64,000 bases of DNA from Lachnospiraceae bacterium (GTDB lineage: Bacteria; Bacillota; Clostridia; Lachnospirales; Lachnospiraceae), in contig CAJTCH010000004.1 of assembly GCA_910574715.1 (NCBI GenBank), positions 136,588 to 200,587 of the forward strand, given 5' to 3'. This document shows, one piece after another, positions 8,890 through 17,732 of this stretch (its first letter is position 1; the number at the start of each line of letters is the position of its first letter). A program made the position numbers and the translations under genes. The notes under the pieces were generated by a model that saw only the letters and a program-made list of their open reading frames with translations, was not told the origin of the DNA and made no database searches.

Positions 8890-9669
8890 ATGAAAGAATT
8901 GATGCGTTTGCAGGGAATCTGTAAGGTCTTTGATAAGGGGCTTGACGAGCTAGTGTGCCTGGATGATATCAATCTGACTATTCTGGAAGGGGAATATGTC
9001 TGTATTCTGGGGCCTTCGGGATGCGGCAAATCAACTTTATTGAAAATTATAGGAGGAATTGAGAAACCGACGCTTGGCAGCATTGTCATGGATGAAGAAG
9101 TTTTTGAAGACGGAATTCCCAAAAGCCATCTGAAGGATTTCGGATTTGTTTTTCAACAGCATAATCTGCTGGAATGGAGGACGGTACAGAAGAATCTGAG
9201 ATTAAATCTGGAAATCTTCAGGCTTAAAGGCAGTGAATGGGAGAAAAGAGTTGAAGAGATGCTGGAAATCGTAGGACTTCAGGATTATGCCAATATTTAT
9301 CCGCATGAGCTGTCCGGGGGTATGAAGCAGAGGACAGGGATCGCAAGGGCGTTGGTGCATGATCCGAAGGTGCTTATTATGGACCAGCCGTTCGGAGCGT
9401 TGGATGCGATCACAAGAAATATGCTTTCTTATGAGATGCTGGATATCTGGAAGAAGACTCAGAAGACTATGATCATGGTCACGAACAGTGTAGAGGAGGC
9501 GCTGTTGGTGTCAAGCAGGATCCTGGTCATGAATAAAAAGGGTGAATTCATCAGCAAGATCGTAAATGACGTGCCGCTTAAGGCCCGGGATGAAAAGATC
9601 GCGTACAACGACAGATATAATGAACTGAGAAAAAAATTAGATGATATTGTTCATGAGATACAGGAATGA
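8890..9669 (+). CDS. ABC transporter ATPase, catalytically degenerate (NitT/TauT type)
   Basis: Nucleotide-binding subunit of 259 residues for an importer of the nitrate/sulfonate/thiamine-precursor class. Walker A GPSGCGKST (41-49), Q-loop FVFQQHN (about 87-92) and signature LSGGMKQR (141-148) are intact. Two catalytic positions are changed: after Walker B Asp165 comes Gln166 where the catalytic Glu belongs (IMDQPFGALD), and the switch His is replaced by Asn199 (VTNSVEEA). The sister ATPase in the same operon is canonical at both. This suggests an asymmetric pair with one weak or non-hydrolysing site. The start ATG 8890 follows GAGGAGAGG; a nearby ATG at 8883 is out of frame. The cognate permease starts 19 bases after the stop. 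Confidence 0.92.
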   Translation: MKELMRLQGICKVFDKGLDELVCLDDINLTILEGEYVCILGPSGCGKSTLLKIIGGIEKPTLGSIVMDEEVFEDGIPKSHLKDFGFVFQQHNLLEWRTVQKNLRLNLEIFRLKGSEWEKRVEEMLEIVGLQDYANIYPHELSGGMKQRTGIARALVHDPKVLIMDQPFGALDAITRNMLSYEMLDIWKKTQKTMIMVTNSVEEALLVSSRILVMNKKGEFISKIVNDVPLKARDEKIAYNDRYNELRKKLDDIVHEIQE

Positions 9670-9688
9670 TTAGGAGGTGGCGCAGAAG

Positions 9689-10447
9689 ATGAAAGGAAAT
9701 AAAAAATGGCTGAATATTGTCTCTCCTGTCATATTGCTTATTGTAATTCTGGTATGTTGGGAGCTGTATGTTGCGGTAAGCGGTATTGACGCCCGGATCC
9801 TGCCTGCTCCCCATGTGATTCTAAGCAAGCTTGGGGAAAGGTTCATGAGGGATCTTTCGGGGGATTTTCTCTATACGATTCAGGTCATATTGATCGGGTA
9901 CTGTATCTCCATTCCAAGCGGGATCCTGCTTGCTGCATTGTGTTCACAGTCGAAGCTGGTGACGAAGGCGATCACGCCTGTGTTGATTCTGATGGTGGTG
10001 ATTCCGATGCTGACATTGGTGCCGATCCTTCAGCTATGGTACGGATATGTTATGAAGGTGCGGATTATTGTGGTGATCTGTCAGGCGGTCCCCATTATAT
10101 GTCTGAACACTTTGAGGGGCTTCACAAAGGTTGAGACGGCGAAGCGGGAGTTGTTCCGCTCAATGGGTGCAGGACGGTTTAAGACATTTGTGAAGCTGAT
10201 TTTCCCGAATGCACTGCCGCAGGTTTTTGTCGGTTTGAAGCTTGGATGTATATTCTCTACGATAGCTGCGATGAGCGCTGACCTTGCGGCAAGCAACGAA
10301 GGGCTGGGGAGCAGGATCTCTGTCTATTCCGGCATGCTTATGACGGATATGGCATACGGGACCATTATCGTCGTGGCGCTGATTGGTATCGTGTTGTTTA
10401 TGATCGTGGCATATATAGAGAAAAAAGTTGTGATATGGATTAAATAG
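9689..10447 (+). CDS. ABC transporter permease 1
   Basis: Integral membrane subunit of 252 residues with the BPD_transp_1 fold. Hydrophobic segments are seen at about residues 10-30 (VSPVILLIVILVCWELYVAV), 65-85, 95-115, 120-140 and near the C terminus (TIIVVALIGIVLFMIVAYI). The cytoplasmic EAA coupling loop corresponds to ELFRSMGAGRFKTFVKLIFPNALPQVFVGLKLG. I prefer ATG 9689 (AGGAGG 11 bases upstream) over an in-frame GTG at 9677 that overlaps the ribosome binding site. It is one of two non-identical permeases of this importer. Confidence 0.9.
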   Translation: MKGNKKWLNIVSPVILLIVILVCWELYVAVSGIDARILPAPHVILSKLGERFMRDLSGDFLYTIQVILIGYCISIPSGILLAALCSQSKLVTKAITPVLILMVVIPMLTLVPILQLWYGYVMKVRIIVVICQAVPIICLNTLRGFTKVETAKRELFRSMGAGRFKTFVKLIFPNALPQVFVGLKLGCIFSTIAAMSADLAASNEGLGSRISVYSGMLMTDMAYGTIIVVALIGIVLFMIVAYIEKKVVIWIK

Positions 10448-10462
10448 TGGAAGGGTGAGAGC

Positions 10463-11263
10463 ATGAAGGCTTCAAAGATCAGGACGGAAAACTTGAATAA
10501 AGTTTTTCATACCAGGCATCAGGATATATACGCGGTGAAGGATGCCAATATAGACATAAGAGTAGGAGAATTCGTATCTCTGATCGGACCGAGCGGATGC
10601 GGAAAGTCTACGATCATACGCATGATAGATGATATTATCAAGCCGACATCGGGCAGTATCTACATAGATGGAAAGGAGATCACTTCTTATAAGAGAATTC
10701 CGAAGGAGATCAATCAGAAGATGGGATTTATCTTTCAGTTGCCCAATCTGTTCCCGTGGCTGACGGTAAGGGAGAATGTCGGGATCGCATGCAGAATATA
10801 TAAGATTCGGGATGAGAGAACGCAGAGGTATATAGATGAACTGCTCGAGATGGCCGGGCTTACGGAATATCAGAATGCATATCCGGCAGAGATCTCGGGA
10901 GGAGTCATGCAGAGAATAGGAGTGATCCGTGCAATGGTCCACAAACCGGAGATATTGCTGATGGATGAGCCGTTCGGCGCGTTGGATGCCATGACGCGGG
11001 AGAAGCTGGATATGGAGATACTGGATATCTGGAAGAAGTTAGGAACGACGGTGATTTTCATCACCCATAATGTCGAAGAGGCAGTTCTTTTGTCAGACAG
11101 GGTCTATGTGATGGGGACGAATCCGGGAAGGATCACCAGAGAGATTACTTTGGATCTGGAGAGGCCAAGATCGCTTGATCTGCTCACAGAGCGGAAGTTT
11201 CAGGATTACTGTGCGGAATTGACAGAATGTATCGGACATGTGGATCTTAGGAAGGTCAAGTAA
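10463..11263 (+). CDS. ABC transporter ATPase, canonical (NitT/TauT type)
   Basis: Second nucleotide-binding subunit, 266 residues. Walker A GPSGCGKST (42-50), Q-loop IFQLPNLFPW, signature ISGGVMQR, Walker B LLMDEPFGALD with the catalytic Glu, and switch His in FITHNVEEA are all present, in contrast to the degenerate sister ATPase upstream. It is therefore the expected site of ATP hydrolysis in a heterodimer. It starts 15 bases after permease 1 and ends 14 bases before permease 2. Confidence 0.95.
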   Translation: MKASKIRTENLNKVFHTRHQDIYAVKDANIDIRVGEFVSLIGPSGCGKSTIIRMIDDIIKPTSGSIYIDGKEITSYKRIPKEINQKMGFIFQLPNLFPWLTVRENVGIACRIYKIRDERTQRYIDELLEMAGLTEYQNAYPAEISGGVMQRIGVIRAMVHKPEILLMDEPFGALDAMTREKLDMEILDIWKKLGTTVIFITHNVEEAVLLSDRVYVMGTNPGRITREITLDLERPRSLDLLTERKFQDYCAELTECIGHVDLRKVK

Positions 11264-11277
11264 AGGGGGAGAATGGA

Positions 11278-12087
11278 ATGAGCCGGATGCTGGATGAGAC
11301 GAAAGAGAAAAGAATAATTGAGAGAAGACGGAAGAACCGGATATCTAAGATCTCTTCTGTTGCGATGCCGATATTGGGTATCGTGATGTTGTTCCTTATC
11401 TGGGAGCTGTGGGTTATTCTGGGGGATTTCCCTGCCTGGCAGATATCAAGGCCGTCTTTGATCATACGGTCTATGTTGGAAGATTTCGAATTGTATTGGC
11501 CGAATATCGTGAGAACGTTCACGTCAATATTGACGGGATGGGTCGCTGCATGTTTGATCGGAGTAGTCATGGGTGCGCTTATGGCAAACTATGCGCTGCT
11601 TGGAACAACGCTTACGCCGTATATTAATCTGCTGTGTACGCTGCCGGTCATCACGTTGGTGCCGATGATGTATGTGTTTATGGGAATCGGGAGGGATGTC
11701 ATTATCATAGCGATCATACTGCAGTCCTTTGCTATTGTGACGATGAATTCCTCGACTGGTTTCATGAATGTCCCGGTAATGCGAATCGAGCTTATGACAT
11801 CTCTGCGGGCGACGAAGAGACAGACTTTTTTTCAGTGCATGTTTCCGTCGGCGATCAATAACGTATTTACCGGAATGAAGTTATCGGCGATATTTGCAAC
11901 TACGACGTGCGTGGCGGCTGAGGTCAACGGGAGTACGGTAGGACTCGGGGCTCTCGTGATCGAGGCAAAGACCTACGTCAGGACGGATCAGATGTTTGGT
12001 TCTATTCTTTTTATTGCGATCATAGGCGTGTTCTTCTACATGCTTTCGGATGCGCTGGAGGCTGTGCTTGTCAAATGGAAAGAATAG
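11278..12087 (+). CDS. ABC transporter permease 2
   Basis: Integral membrane protein of 269 residues, BPD_transp_1 family. A charged N terminus (SRMLDETKEKRIIERRRKN) precedes the first membrane helix (VAMPILGIVMLFLIWELWVIL). The coupling loop is seen as ELMTSLRATKRQTFFQCMFPSAINNVFTGMKLS. It is about as long as permease 1 but clearly different in sequence, consistent with a heterodimeric channel. AGGGGGAGAATGGA precedes the start. Confidence 0.92.
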   Translation: MSRMLDETKEKRIIERRRKNRISKISSVAMPILGIVMLFLIWELWVILGDFPAWQISRPSLIIRSMLEDFELYWPNIVRTFTSILTGWVAACLIGVVMGALMANYALLGTTLTPYINLLCTLPVITLVPMMYVFMGIGRDVIIIAIILQSFAIVTMNSSTGFMNVPVMRIELMTSLRATKRQTFFQCMFPSAINNVFTGMKLSAIFATTTCVAAEVNGSTVGLGALVIEAKTYVRTDQMFGSILFIAIIGVFFYMLSDALEAVLVKWKE

Positions 12088-12135
12088 AAAGAACATACAT
12101 AACAATCAAAAAACAAAGAAAAGGAGTGAAAGGTT

Positions 12136-13293
12136 ATGAAGAAACGTATGGTGGCGTTATTGACGGCAGCGGCAATGCTCGTGGCTTTGGGAGGTTGTTC
12201 CTCGTCTTCCCAATCAGAGAAGGACGGTGCAGGCAAACCAGAAGAAAAGAAGGAAGAAGCAGGAGGCGCGGAAGATACAGGGGAGCTTCAGACGGTGAAG
12301 GTTGTTATGCCAAGAGATATCGAATGTCTGGATGATATGGCGATGTGGATCGGGGATTCGCAGGGGTATTTCGAGGAGCAGGGATTGAAGTTGGAGATGA
12401 TCTCAGGTTCCAATCCTTCTGATATCCAGATGGTATCGACCGGACAGGCAGACCTGGCGTGCCCGTCGCCGAATGTAACGATGGCGCAGATTGAAGCGGG
12501 AGTACCTGTCAAGATTGTTTCGGGATATGACGCGATCAATATTTATGGATTTTCCGCAGTAAACGGTAAGGGGATCGATACATGGGAAGACCTTAAGGGT
12601 AAGACGATCGCTCTGGGCGACGCTTCCTGGGAATCTATTGCGGCTCCGACACTGATTGCGGCAGGCCTGGATCCAGAAAAAGATGTGGAGTACGTGGTGA
12701 ACGGTGATTCCCGTTATCAGATGGTATCAGAGGGACAGGTGGACGTACTGTTTACATGGATATCGGAGTATGAACAGCTAAAAGGCATGGGCTATGATTT
12801 CAACTATCTTGACGGAAGTGAGATTCTGGAAGTGTTCGGTGCATCCTGGGTTGCGGGAACAGATTTCTTTGATGAGAAGGGAGAGACGCTTCAGAAGTTC
12901 TTATATGCACTTCAGAAGTCTATCTATTTCATGTATCTGAATCCTGAGGCAGCGGCAGATATCACATGTAATCAGTTCCCGGAGATCGAGGTAGAATGGG
13001 ACGGCGCTCTGGGATGCGCAAACGGACGTGTCGGACAGGCTTTGGGCGTAGAAGGAAGCTTGGAAGAGTATTTTATTGACGAGGTCGGCGTTGGGTATAT
13101 GTCGGACGAGGCATGGAACACAGTCATTGATAATGCGGTCAAGGCGGGTGTTATCAAGGAGAAGCTTAAGGTGGAAGACTGTTATTCAGATGAATTGCTT
13201 CCAGAATTGCTAAGTGATGAGGACAAGGCGGACGCCAAGGTAGACGCAGAGGCTTACCAATGTACGTCCAAGGTGTATGAGTCGGCGCATTAA
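12136..13293 (+). CDS. ABC transporter substrate-binding lipoprotein (NMT1/SsuA-like)
   Basis: Extracytoplasmic binding protein of 385 residues. The N-terminal signal peptide ends in the lipobox ALGG-C, with the lipidated Cys at residue 21, followed by a Ser-rich then Glu/Lys-rich linker (to about residue 55). The mature domain begins TVKVVMPRDIECLDDMAMWIGDSQGYFEEQGLKLEM, the pattern of NMT1/ThiY/SsuA-type periplasmic proteins (family fold II). An AAGGAGTGAAAGG site lies upstream. It is the last transporter gene of the operon; a GC-rich hairpin follows. The ligand is not predictable from sequence; its neighbours suggest a sugar-like or sugar-conjugated compound, whereas the family usually binds small amines, sulfonates or pyrimidines. 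Confidence 0.93.
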   Translation: MKKRMVALLTAAAMLVALGGCSSSSQSEKDGAGKPEEKKEEAGGAEDTGELQTVKVVMPRDIECLDDMAMWIGDSQGYFEEQGLKLEMISGSNPSDIQMVSTGQADLACPSPNVTMAQIEAGVPVKIVSGYDAINIYGFSAVNGKGIDTWEDLKGKTIALGDASWESIAAPTLIAAGLDPEKDVEYVVNGDSRYQMVSEGQVDVLFTWISEYEQLKGMGYDFNYLDGSEILEVFGASWVAGTDFFDEKGETLQKFLYALQKSIYFMYLNPEAAADITCNQFPEIEVEWDGALGCANGRVGQALGVEGSLEEYFIDEVGVGYMSDEAWNTVIDNAVKAGVIKEKLKVEDCYSDELLPELLSDEDKADAKVDAEAYQCTSKVYESAH

Positions 13294-13319
13294 TGCCGCG
13301 GGCTGTTGAATGAGAAATG

Positions 13320-13362
13320 CCCGGGATCCCTGCAAGAGTTCTTTTGGCGGAAGGATCCCGGG
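13320..13362 (+). terminator. Hairpin after binding-protein gene
   Basis: A 10-bp perfect stem (CCCGGGATCC at 13320-13329 with 13353-13362) and a 23-base loop, with no T-run after it. More likely an mRNA-stabilising or attenuating hairpin that raises binding-protein expression than a full terminator, since the operon seems to continue. Confidence 0.45.
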
Positions 13363-13392
13363 GAAATATATAACAAGTAAAGGGGATTATGT

Positions 13393-14196
13393 ATGAAGTG
13401 GATAAAAGAAGTATTTAAAACAGAGAAGCCCATTGTTGCGATGTGCCATCTCCAGGCATTGCCGGGAGATCCGGCGTACGACGCGAAAGGCGGAATGGCA
13501 AAAATCGTTGAGATGGCACGGCAGGATTTCCTGGCGCTGCAGGAAGGCGGAGTGGATGCGGTAATGTTTTCGAACGAATTCAGCCTGCCGTACCTTAAGA
13601 AGGTCAAACCGGAGACGACGGCTGCAATGGCAAGAGTTATCGGAGAATTAAAATCTGAGATCAGGATTCCGTACGGCGTCAATGTTCTGTGGGATCCGTA
13701 TGCGTCGCTTGATTTGGCTGCGGCGGTTAACGCCAAGTTTATCAGGGAGATCATGAGCGGAGTATATGCGAGCGATTTTGGGCTGTGGGATACAGATACC
13801 GGTGACATTTACCGGCATAAAAAGGCATTGGAGCTGGATGATGTAAAGATGCTGTTCAATATTGTCCCGGAGTCTGCAAGGTACTTAGTGGAAAGGCCGA
13901 TTGAAGAGATCGCGATGACAACTGTATTTAACAATAAACCGGATGTTATCTGCGTATCAGGGACGAATGCGGGAGCGGCTACAGATGTGAATGTACTGAA
14001 GAAGGTTAAGGATGCTCTTGCGGACACGGCAGTATTCGCCAATACCGGATGCAGAGAAGAGACGATCGAAGATATCCTTAAAATTGCCGACGGAGCGGTT
14101 GTGGGGACGACATTTAAGAAGGACGGCAGATTCGAAAACCAGGTCGATCAGGAGAGAGTCCTGCGGTTTATGGAACGGGTCGAGAGATCAAGATAA
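13393..14196 (+). CDS. BtpA/SgcQ-family TIM-barrel protein
   Basis: Protein of 267 residues in the BtpA family, named after a cyanobacterial photosystem I assembly factor but in heterotrophs found in sugar-catabolic loci (SgcQ of enteric bacteria). The start MKWIKEVFKTEKPIVAMCHLQALPGDP carries the family's conserved H-x4-LPGxP segment; GVDAVMFSNEFSLPY, YGVNVLWDPYASLDLA, FIREIMSGVYASDFGLWDTDTG and CVSGTNAGAATDVN are further conserved blocks of a predicted phosphate-binding barrel. No enzymatic activity is firmly established for the family. It begins the downstream half of the operon and ends 10 bases before the M42 peptidase. Confidence 0.88.
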   Translation: MKWIKEVFKTEKPIVAMCHLQALPGDPAYDAKGGMAKIVEMARQDFLALQEGGVDAVMFSNEFSLPYLKKVKPETTAAMARVIGELKSEIRIPYGVNVLWDPYASLDLAAAVNAKFIREIMSGVYASDFGLWDTDTGDIYRHKKALELDDVKMLFNIVPESARYLVERPIEEIAMTTVFNNKPDVICVSGTNAGAATDVNVLKKVKDALADTAVFANTGCREETIEDILKIADGAVVGTTFKKDGRFENQVDQERVLRFMERVERSR

Positions 14197-14206
14197 GGAG
14201 AATGCC

Positions 14207-15298
14207 ATGATAGATGTAAAAGAAGTTTTGATGGAGTTCATGCGTACACCGGCGCCGGCAGGCTATGAAAAAGAGATGTCCTATAAGATGAAAGGATATT
14301 TTGAGAGGTTCTGTGATGAGGTGTTCATTGATAATGTGGGAAATTGTATCGGGAAAATAGACGGAACAGATCCGAAGGCCCCGAAGATCATGTTCATTGG
14401 CCATATGGATTCGGTCGGACTTGTTATCAGGCATATTGATGAGGATGGATTTGCCGGGGTCAGCCGCTTGGGCGGAACGGAAGAGAAGGTTCTTGCCGGG
14501 TCAAAATTCCTTGTAAGAAGCGAGGACGGGCAGTGGTATCCTGCTTTGATTGGCCCCAAGGCGCATCATGTGACGCCGCCGGAAGAGAAGTATGTGGTAG
14601 AGAATGTTAATCAGGTCTATCTTGATCTGGGAGCAGGATCGAAGAAGGAATTAGAAGAAAAGGGAATACATATCGGCTGCCCGGTGGTTTATAAGCCGGA
14701 AGCGACAGAACTGATGGATGACAAAGTAACAGGTACGTCTGTGGATAACCGGGGAGCGTGCGCTGTCTTAGTGAAGATGGCGGAATTGCTGCATCAAAAC
14801 AGGCCCGTCTCCAGTGTCTATCTGGTCGGAACCGTATGGGAAGAATTCAATTTAAGAGGCGCGATCCTGGCGGCAAGGCATATTGCTCCTGATATCTGTA
14901 TATCCCTTGATGTTGCACTGGCAGGTGATACGCCGAATCTGAAGGGTGTCTTTGATGTGGAACTGGGGAAGGGGCCCTGTACGGAACTGCTTACGTTCCA
15001 CGGAAGGGGAACGCTGAACGGGGTGCTGCCCTGTGAAGGGCTGTTTCGGCTCGCGAAGGAGGTCTCCGGGGATATGGGGATATCGCTGCAAAGAACGGTT
15101 GCCTATGGTATGCTGATGGATTCCTCTTATGTTCAGTTAGAGGGAAAGGGCGTGGCGACTCTGGATATGGGATTCCCGGCAAGATATACACATACGCCGG
15201 CGGAGGTATGCTGTGTACGGGATATTGAACAGTTGGCCGGCTTATGCAGCGGGATGGCCCAAAGAGTGAATGCGGATATGGAATTAAAACGCTTTTAA
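14207..15298 (+). CDS. M42-family metallopeptidase (SgcX-like)
   Basis: Cytosolic dinuclear-metal hydrolase of 363 residues, M42 aminopeptidase/endoglucanase-like family. Metal ligand motifs are in order: FIGHMDSVGLVI, SVDNRGACAVL (bridging Asp), VWEEFNLRGA (catalytic Glu pair), CISLDVALAGD and the C-terminal YTHTPAEV His. The start ATG 14207 has AAGGAG 6 bases upstream; the frame stays open further upstream inside the BtpA-like gene but without a start signal. In the enteric sgc locus the homologous SgcX stands next to SgcQ, the same pairing as here. The substrate may be a sugar-amino or peptide-like conjugate rather than a true peptide; that is inference. Confidence 0.88.
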   Translation: MIDVKEVLMEFMRTPAPAGYEKEMSYKMKGYFERFCDEVFIDNVGNCIGKIDGTDPKAPKIMFIGHMDSVGLVIRHIDEDGFAGVSRLGGTEEKVLAGSKFLVRSEDGQWYPALIGPKAHHVTPPEEKYVVENVNQVYLDLGAGSKKELEEKGIHIGCPVVYKPEATELMDDKVTGTSVDNRGACAVLVKMAELLHQNRPVSSVYLVGTVWEEFNLRGAILAARHIAPDICISLDVALAGDTPNLKGVFDVELGKGPCTELLTFHGRGTLNGVLPCEGLFRLAKEVSGDMGISLQRTVAYGMLMDSSYVQLEGKGVATLDMGFPARYTHTPAEVCCVRDIEQLAGLCSGMAQRVNADMELKRF

Positions 15299-15332
15299 GT
15301 TGAAAAGGCCTATTGCGTGAGGTATAATGATT

Positions 15333-16847
15333 ATGAAAACAAGGTATTTTATGGGGATAGATATAGGGACATATGAGAGCAAGGGGGCTGTCATAGACGA
15401 ACGGGGTAAGGTCATTATGACTTACTCCTGTCCGCATGTTATGGAGACGCCGAAGCCGGGATATGCTGAACATGATGCCGAGGCAACCTGGTGGAAGGAT
15501 TTTTGTGAGATCAGCAGGAAGCTGATTGAGGATTCGGGTATAGAACCGGAGGAAATCGAGGCGGTTGGATGCAGTACGATCGCTCCCTGTTGTCTGCCGG
15601 TGGATGAGAAGCTGCGCCCTCTAAGGAAAGCGATCCTGTACGGAGTGGACGTCCGGGTCGGAGAAGAGATCGAATATCTGGAGAATACTTTTGGAAAGGA
15701 AGAACTGTTCCAAAAGTGCGGAACGCCGATCACGTCTCAGTCAGCCGGTGCGAAATTACTCTGGATAAAGAACCATGAACCGGATATCTATGCGAAGACA
15801 TATAAATTTATTACAGGAAGTACCTACTTAACAGCGAAACTGACCGGTGAATTTGTGATAGACCGTTATACGGCAGCATGCTGGACGCCGATGTACAACA
15901 TCGGGAAGCAGGATTGGGAAGAAGACCTGTCGCTGTTTTGCCGCCGGGATCAGTTGGCGGAATGCAGATGGTCGGATGAAGTGATCGGAACCGTAACGCC
16001 TGCTGCGGCTGCCGAGACCGGGCTTAGTGTTCATACGAAGGTGATTACGGGAACGGCTGACGCGTCTGCGGAAGCTTTCAGCGTGGGCGTAATGAAACCG
16101 GGCGATATGATGGTTATGTATGGTTCTTCCATATTTATTATTCATGTGGTGGAAAATTTTACCAAAGACAGAAGATTATGGGCGGGACCTTATCTGTTCC
16201 CGGGCACATATTCTATGGCGGCGGGAATGTCAACTTCGGGGACGCTTACCAGATGGTATAAAGAGCAGTTCGCAAGAGACGTGGCGGCAGAGGCAGAAGA
16301 GCGCGGGCAGAATGCTTATGAGGAGTTGGCGAAGAGAGCAGAGGATATTCCGGCAGGATCAAAGGGAGTGATCGTTCTGCCCTATTTCTCAGGAGAACGG
16401 ACTCCGATCAATGATGTGAAGGCAAAGGGAGTGATATTCGGCCTGAATGTCCTTCATACAAGGGAACATATTTACCAGGCATGCCTGGAAGGGATCGGAT
16501 ACGGAATAGCGCAGCATTTTGATGTGTTTGAAGAGCGGAAGATAGAGACAAAGAAGGTAATGGCAGTAGGCGGCGGCACGAAAAATGAGAAATGGATCCA
16601 GATCGTATCGGATATCTGCGGCAGAGAACAGAAGGAAGCAGAAGAAACGATCGGGGCGGCATACGGAGACGCGCTGCTTGCCGCACTGAGCGTGAAGGTT
16701 TTTCGGACTCCCGATGAAGTGAATGAGATTATCAAGATACGAAAAGCTGTGAAACCAGATATGGAAAATCATGAATTATACCGTCCGTTAAAGGAGAAAT
16801 ACACGGATCTGTATCTGGCGACGAGAGAGATTATGCACCGGGACTGA
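15333..16847 (+). CDS. FGGY-family carbohydrate kinase
   Basis: Sugar kinase of about 504 residues in the xylulokinase/gluconokinase group, ATP-dependent phosphorylation of a sugar or polyol. The N-terminal FGGY domain opens MGIDIGTYESKGAVID (phosphate 1 loop), with CSTIAPCCLPVD following; the C-terminal domain has GTADASAEAFSVG, GVIVLPYFSGERTPINDVKAKGVIFGL and the adenosine loop VGGGTKNEKWIQIVSDICG. ATG 15333 fits the TGAGG ribosome binding site better than the in-frame ATG at 15327, which is only 4 bases from it. Located 34 bases after the M42 gene. The substrate is unassigned; the cluster suggests it acts on the imported compound or on a sugar released from it. Confidence 0.9.
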   Translation: MKTRYFMGIDIGTYESKGAVIDERGKVIMTYSCPHVMETPKPGYAEHDAEATWWKDFCEISRKLIEDSGIEPEEIEAVGCSTIAPCCLPVDEKLRPLRKAILYGVDVRVGEEIEYLENTFGKEELFQKCGTPITSQSAGAKLLWIKNHEPDIYAKTYKFITGSTYLTAKLTGEFVIDRYTAACWTPMYNIGKQDWEEDLSLFCRRDQLAECRWSDEVIGTVTPAAAAETGLSVHTKVITGTADASAEAFSVGVMKPGDMMVMYGSSIFIIHVVENFTKDRRLWAGPYLFPGTYSMAAGMSTSGTLTRWYKEQFARDVAAEAEERGQNAYEELAKRAEDIPAGSKGVIVLPYFSGERTPINDVKAKGVIFGLNVLHTREHIYQACLEGIGYGIAQHFDVFEERKIETKKVMAVGGGTKNEKWIQIVSDICGREQKEAEETIGAAYGDALLAALSVKVFRTPDEVNEIIKIRKAVKPDMENHELYRPLKEKYTDLYLATREIMHRD

Positions 16848-16880
16848 TACGGTAATATAGTTGATGAGAGGGATTGGCTT

Positions 16881-17651
16881 ATGATCAGAAATGAGAGACT
16901 GGAATGTATTGAGCGGTATGTGATGGAGCACAAATATGCTTCCACAGAAGAATTAATGAAAGCGCTGAATGTATCTAAAGCGACTGTGCGCAGAGATCTG
17001 TCATTATTGTCTGACAGCGACAATCTGAAGATCGTCCGCGGCGGAGTTATGCAGCGCAATACGGAAAGTACGAAATATGAGCCGTCCTATGATGAGAAGA
17101 TTATGATAAATGAAGACGAGAAAAGACGGATTGCAAAGCGGGCGAGCGAGCTGATCTCGGAAGGTACAACGATCGTGCTGGACTCCGGCACAACGATCCT
17201 GCATCTGACCGAAGAGATGAATCGATTTAAACAGCTTGTCGTTGCGACGTGTGATGTCCGAAATGCTGTCTCGCTGGCAAAATGCGACGACCTGGATGTT
17301 ATGATGATCGGCGGGGGAATGATCAGGGGCGGATTTTTTACGGTGATCGGCAGTATGGTGGAGAAGATGATCAGGGATTTGAATTTCAATCAGGCATTCA
17401 TATCCTGTGATGCGGTGAATATAAAAAACGGCGTCATGATCACGAATTTTGATGAGGTTCAGATTAAGCAGTCTATGATCGCGTCATCCCATGAAGTGAT
17501 TCTTCTTGTAGATCACGGCAAGATCGAGTCGGTATCCTTCGGTTCATTTGCAAGCCTTGACCAGATCGACAAGATCATTACAGGGGTAGAACTGCCGGAT
17601 GAAACATACAACAAATTCATAAGCCTGGGGATCGATATAGAGCGCGTATAA
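16881..17651 (+). CDS. DeoR-family transcriptional regulator
   Basis: Sugar-catabolism repressor type, 256 residues. The N-terminal winged helix (MIRNERLECIERYVMEHKYASTEELMKALNVSKATVRRDLSLLS, residues 1-44) matches the DeoR HTH including the VRRDL recognition segment; the C-terminal DeoRC sensor domain has LISEGTTIVLDSGTTILHLTEEM, which in this family binds a phosphorylated sugar. As the last gene of the cluster it probably controls the consensus promoter at 8752, with the FGGY kinase product as inducer; that regulatory link is inference. In sgc loci the regulator (SgcR) is also DeoR type. Confidence 0.93.
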   Translation: MIRNERLECIERYVMEHKYASTEELMKALNVSKATVRRDLSLLSDSDNLKIVRGGVMQRNTESTKYEPSYDEKIMINEDEKRRIAKRASELISEGTTIVLDSGTTILHLTEEMNRFKQLVVATCDVRNAVSLAKCDDLDVMMIGGGMIRGGFFTVIGSMVEKMIRDLNFNQAFISCDAVNIKNGVMITNFDEVQIKQSMIASSHEVILLVDHGKIESVSFGSFASLDQIDKIITGVELPDETYNKFISLGIDIERV

Positions 17652-17657
17652 ACATCT

Positions 17658-17685
17658 TTCAATTGAATCCAAATAAGTGTATAAT
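17658..17685 (+). promoter_or_regulatory. Possible promoter of exonuclease gene
   Basis: Perfect TATAAT at 17680-17685 with a weak TTCAAT (17658-17663) 16 bases upstream. Confidence 0.4.
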
Positions 17686-17732
17686 AGCTTAAGCACATAA
17701 GAAGCTAAGTGTACCTTAAAGGAGAAGAGAAG

